From NCBI GenBank assembly GCA_030606635.1, contig JAUWGA010000074.1, forward strand, positions 1-8,701: DNA of 8,701 nt, given 5' to 3'. Below are positions 6,242 through 8,701 of the stretch, in pieces; positions within the stretch are counted from its first letter, which is position 1, and every line of letters begins with the position of its first letter. Origin of the DNA: Methanosarcinales archaeon. Lineage in GTDB: Archaea > Halobacteriota > Methanosarcinia > Methanosarcinales > Methanogasteraceae. Below the pieces are notes generated by a model. The model searched no databases. It was not told the origin of the DNA and was given only the letters and a program-made list of their open reading frames with translations. The position numbers and the translations under genes were made by a program.

Positions 6242-7567
6242 TCACATCACAGGCAGAAACTTCTCGATCTCGTAAGGCGTGACCTGTATCCGGTAATCGT
6301 CCCATTCCTGTTTCTTAAGCGAGATGAACCGCTCGAAGGTGTGGTCTCCGAGTGCCCGGCGCACAAGCTCACTCTTCTCGGTCTCGGCGATCGCCTCACC
6401 CAGACTTGCGGGCAGCGACTTAACACCCAGTTTCTTCCGCTCGGTTTCGCTCATCTTGTAGATGTTCTGCTCAAGTGGCGCTGGCAGTTCGTATCCTTTC
6501 TCGACGCCCTCAAGTCCTGCTGCAAGCATCACCGCAAATGTCAGGTACGGGTTGCAGACCGGGTCTGCTGCACGGTATTCCATCCGTGTTGCAAGCTCCT
6601 TTCCTGGCTGGTACATCGGCACCCGTATGAGTGCAGACCTGTTCCTGCGTGCCCATGCGATGTAGACCGGCGCCTCAAACCCGGGAACGAGTCGCTTGTA
6701 CGAGTTCACGCTCTGGGCAAAGACCGAACATATCTCTCTTGAATGATGGAGCAATCCTGCGATGTAGCTCTGCGCAAGGTCTGAGAGATCGTATTCACAG
6801 TCAGCGTCGAAGAATGCGTTCCTGTCGCCCCTAAATAGCGATTGGTGTGTGTGCATGCCTGATCCGTTCTCTCCGAAGATCGGTTTTGGCATGAACGTTG
6901 CATAAACTCCGAAGTTTCTGGCAATCTCCTTTGCGACAAGCTTATACGTCATCACATTGTCCGCCATGGCGAGAGCCTCGGAGTATCTGAGATCGATCTC
7001 GTGCTGGGAGGGCGCAACCTCGTGGTGGCTATACTCCACCCGAATCCCCATCTTCTCAAGCGCAAAGACCGTCTCTCTCCTGTAATCGGTCGCAAGGTCA
7101 AGCGGTGTTAAGTCAAAGTACCCGCCCTTATCAAGGACTTCCGGGGCATCCGAGTCCTTGAAGTAGAAGAATTCAAGTTCGGGTCCGACAAACATCTCAA
7201 GCCCCATCTTCTTCGCCCGCTCAAGGTTTCTCTTGAGAACATATCTCGGATCGCCCTCGTACGGCTTCCGGTCAGGGGTCAGCACATCCACAAACATCCG
7301 TGCGGTTGCATCATCCTGCGGTCTCCACGGGAGGATCTGGAAGGTCGATGTGTCTGGCATCGCAACCATATCACTCTCCTCGATGTCCTGATACCCTGCA
7401 ATCGACGAGCCATCAAAGCCCATCCCGTCGGTGAGCGCGTTTTCGAGTTCCGATTTCGTGATCGCAAAACTCTTTAAAACTCCCATAATGTCTGTGAACC
7501 ACAGCCGGATGAACTTTACGTTATTCTCCTCGACTGCGGCGATTATATCGTCTTTTGTCATGGTCAT
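6242..7567 (-). CDS. glnA: Glutamine synthetase, type I
   Basis: This 441-residue cytoplasmic enzyme makes glutamine from glutamate, ammonia and ATP, and is the partner of the glutamate synthase encoded downstream. The beta-grasp signature FDGSSIAG is at 51-58 and the ATP-binding signature KPIFGENGSGMHTH at 228-241. Metal-binding residues are visible as E130 and E132 (GPELEF), E183, E190 and H239; the glutamate-binding region NSYKRLVPGFEAP is present. The length and the NIYKMSETER segment fit the short, non-adenylylated GSI form; the NLYDLP adenylylation motif is absent. At the position of the Bacillus feedback arginine (R62, in GFxRIEESDM) this protein has D61 (GYQDIEESDM), so that form of glutamine feedback may be absent. 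Start: ATG 7567 has AGGTGAT shortly upstream; a second in-frame ATG at 7561 is less well spaced. It is flanked by its own TATA box and terminator, so it is probably monocistronic. Confidence 0.97.
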   Translation of the reverse strand: MTMTKDDIIAAVEENNVKFIRLWFTDIMGVLKSFAITKSELENALTDGMGFDGSSIAGYQDIEESDMVAMPDTSTFQILPWRPQDDATARMFVDVLTPDRKPYEGDPRYVLKRNLERAKKMGLEMFVGPELEFFYFKDSDAPEVLDKGGYFDLTPLDLATDYRRETVFALEKMGIRVEYSHHEVAPSQHEIDLRYSEALAMADNVMTYKLVAKEIARNFGVYATFMPKPIFGENGSGMHTHQSLFRGDRNAFFDADCEYDLSDLAQSYIAGLLHHSREICSVFAQSVNSYKRLVPGFEAPVYIAWARRNRSALIRVPMYQPGKELATRMEYRAADPVCNPYLTFAVMLAAGLEGVEKGYELPAPLEQNIYKMSETERKKLGVKSLPASLGEAIAETEKSELVRRALGDHTFERFISLKKQEWDDYRIQVTPYEIEKFLPVM

Positions 7568-7617
7568 GTTATCACCTGTTATCTGTTAAGTGACCACTCC
7601 CCCATTACCGTATCTTC

Positions 7618-7625
7618 ATATATAA
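7618..7625 (-). promoter_or_regulatory. TATA box of glnA
   Basis: TTATATAT on the minus strand lies about 50 bases before ATG 7567, which predicts a transcription start near 7597 and a leader of about 30 bases. Only about 25 bases separate this box from the end of the insertion sequence at 7650, so BRE and upstream operator sequence is short. Confidence 0.6.
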
Positions 7626-7649
7626 CTGTTGTGGTCAAATGCGATCGGT

Positions 7650-7681
7650 TGTATAGTCCCGAAACCTTTGACTTTATATAC
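7650..7681 (+). repeat. Left terminal inverted repeat of the IS
   Basis: It matches the reverse complement of 8670-8701 at 28 of 32 positions: 11 identical bases at the outer end (TGTATAGTCCC), four mismatches in the middle, then TTTGACTTTATATAC identical. Confidence 0.93.
7673..7681 (+). promoter_or_regulatory. TATA-like transposase promoter inside the left inverted repeat
   Basis: TTTATATAC at the inner end of the repeat has the archaeal TATA pattern. It lies only 15-20 bases before ATG 7696, and no Shine-Dalgarno sequence is present in between, so the transposase mRNA may be leaderless or nearly so. Confidence 0.45.
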
Positions 7682-7695
7682 CCATCTTCTTCCGC

Positions 7696-8646
7696 ATGGG
7701 ACGACGAAATAAAGTCATAAAATTAACAGAAAAGAAAATAAGGTATATAATTCGGGCGAAGACCAAAAATGACAGTACTAAAAACATTGCTCGTGACATG
7801 AAATTAAGTGAATCCACGGTTAAGAGAGTTTGGATGCACTGGATAAAGCACCATGAGCCGATACCGATTAAAAAATTTGGCCGGAAGAAGAAAGAAATAG
7901 ATGAAGGCTCGGAGGAGCTAATACTCAAGGTGCATGAAGAGCAAAAATTGGGCGCGAGAAGGCTGGAGAAAATAATCGAGTTCAAGTACGGGAAGCACAT
8001 TCCGCATAACCGCATCCATCAAGTTCTTTTGAAAAATGGGCTTGCGCAGGAGAATAAGAATAAAAAGAAACGTCGAAAAGACTGGATCCGGTACGAACGG
8101 AAGCATAGCTTGACCGCCATCCATTTAGACTGGCATACGAGTAAGATCAACAGAAAAGAAGTGTCAGTGGCTTTGGATGACAGCTCACGATACATTCTGG
8201 CAGGCGATGAATTTGCTGCGGCTACTGGTGAAAACAGCATCGGTATTGTGGCGGCTGTGCTGAATGAGTAGGGCGGGATCCGAAAGATAGAACAGGTAAT
8301 AACCGATAGGGGAAGCCAATATTATGCAAATAAGAAAGACAAACATGGCGAGAGTGAAAGCAAGTTTGAAGCATTCCTAAAGGGGCACGGAATAAAGCAC
8401 ATCAAAGCAAGGGTTAAACATCCGCAGACTAACGGAAAGGTCGAAAAATGGCACGATTTGTACGAAAAACAACGAATGAAATTCAAGAGTTTTGCAGATT
8501 TTGTAAAGTGGTACAATACAGTACGATACCATGAAAGTCTGGATACAAAGCATTATCTTCAGACGCCAGAGGATGCATTTTGGTCAAGACTTCCGGATGG
8601 ATGTAAGCTGAACGTCTTTCTCAAGCGGATGGGGGCAGGATTGTGA
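7696..8646 (+). pseudogene. IS481-family-like DDE transposase with in-frame TAG
   Basis: One frame of 317 codons runs from ATG 7696 to TGA 8644-8646 and is interrupted only by TAG at 8269-8271 (codon 192). The N-terminal helix-turn-helix region (about 28-47, with NIARDMKLSESTVKRVW) and the basic linker fit an IS481-type DNA-binding part. The catalytic core has D145 (HLDWH), D204 (ITDRGSQYY) and E250 (HPQTNGKVEKW), followed by the WYNTVRYHESL stretch typical of rve integrase cores. The stop falls between D145 and D204, so the product ending at 191 residues lacks two of the three catalytic acids and should be inactive. The context NE-stop-GGIRKIEQ suggests a single-base change from a sense codon such as TAC or TAT. 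If the host decodes UAG as pyrrolysine, a full-length protein could still be made. The AT-rich, lysine-rich codon use differs from the glt genes, as expected for a mobile gene. Confidence 0.85.
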
Positions 8647-8669
8647 GAAAATTTAGAAAGTGGAGGGGA

Positions 8670-8701
8670 GTATATAAAGTCAAAACATTTGGGACTATAC
8701 A
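8670..8701 (-). repeat. Right terminal inverted repeat of the IS
   Basis: This is the inverted partner of 7650-7681 (28 of 32 bases identical). It ends GGGACTATACA at the last base of the window, 23 bases after the transposase stop. Confidence 0.93.

Larger units (their letters stand above)
7650..8701 (+). mobile_element. IS481-like insertion sequence, complete, transposase interrupted
   Basis: A 1052-bp element is bounded by 32-base inverted repeats beginning TGTATAGTCCC and carries one transposase frame. The TGT ends, size and single-ORF DDE transposase fit the IS481 family. The right flank is not in the window, so a target duplication cannot be checked. The window ends at the last base of the element, which suggests an assembly break at a repeated IS. 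Confidence 0.88.

Noticed and set aside
6179..6742. Plus-strand open frame of 187 codons
   Set aside because: Shadow of glnA; its start lies across the glnA terminator hairpin.
7563..7580. Direct repeat ATAACA-GGTG-ATAACA just upstream of the glnA start
   Set aside because: Too short, and one copy overlaps the ribosome-binding site and start codon; no sign that it is an operator.
7674..8015. Minus-strand open frame of 113 codons in the IS
   Set aside because: Phenylalanine/serine-rich antisense of the lysine-rich transposase and begins/ends without sensible signals.

Overview
The window looks like the end of a contig from a euryarchaeon of the methane- or alkane-metabolising kind (Methanosarcinales, an ANME or Syntrophoarchaeum-like relative, or Archaeoglobi). 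The reasons are a glutamate synthase split into three separate genes without a bacterial NADPH (GltD) subunit, a heterodisulfide-reductase-type protein, archaeal TATA-like boxes, strong GGAGGTGAT ribosome-binding sites, and an IS481-like transposon of a type I associate with Methanosarcina-like archaea. The exact lineage cannot be fixed from the sequence alone.

Layout, right to left on the minus strand. glnA (glutamine synthetase, 6242-7567) is apparently monocistronic: it has its own TATA box (about 7618-7625) and a hairpin plus U-tract terminator (6190-6233). After an AT-rich gap (5862-6241), which holds a candidate promoter and a possible plus-strand remnant of a RelE/ParE-like toxin, comes a tightly packed five-gene unit: a fused HdrB-HdrC-type iron-sulfur protein (4473-5861), the glutaminase domain protein of glutamate synthase (3349-4476), the ferredoxin/FMN synthase protein (1837-3348), the GXGXG protein (1077-1817) and a lipoate-protein-ligase-like protein that runs off the left edge (1-1055). 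Junctions are an ATGA overlap, a TAG/ATG abutment, a 19-base gap and a 21-base gap, so co-transcription and translational coupling are very likely.

Together glnA and the glt genes form the GS-GOGAT ammonia assimilation pair. GltB1 releases ammonia from glutamine, GltB2 reduces 2-oxoglutarate plus ammonia to glutamate on FMN, and GltB3 supplies the structural GXGXG helix. The usual electron-input subunit GltD is missing and its place is taken by an HdrB-HdrC fusion with two CCG domains and two 4Fe-4S sites. I infer that this protein feeds electrons to the synthase, possibly from a thiol/disulfide couple. The linked lipoate ligase makes a lipoyl-thiol donor worth considering.

The right end (7650-8701) is a complete insertion sequence of 1052 bp with 32-base terminal inverted repeats (28/32 identical). 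Its transposase frame is broken by one in-frame TAG between the first and second catalytic Asp. The element sits 82 bases upstream of the glnA start, and the window stops exactly at its outer end, as expected when an assembly breaks at a multicopy IS.
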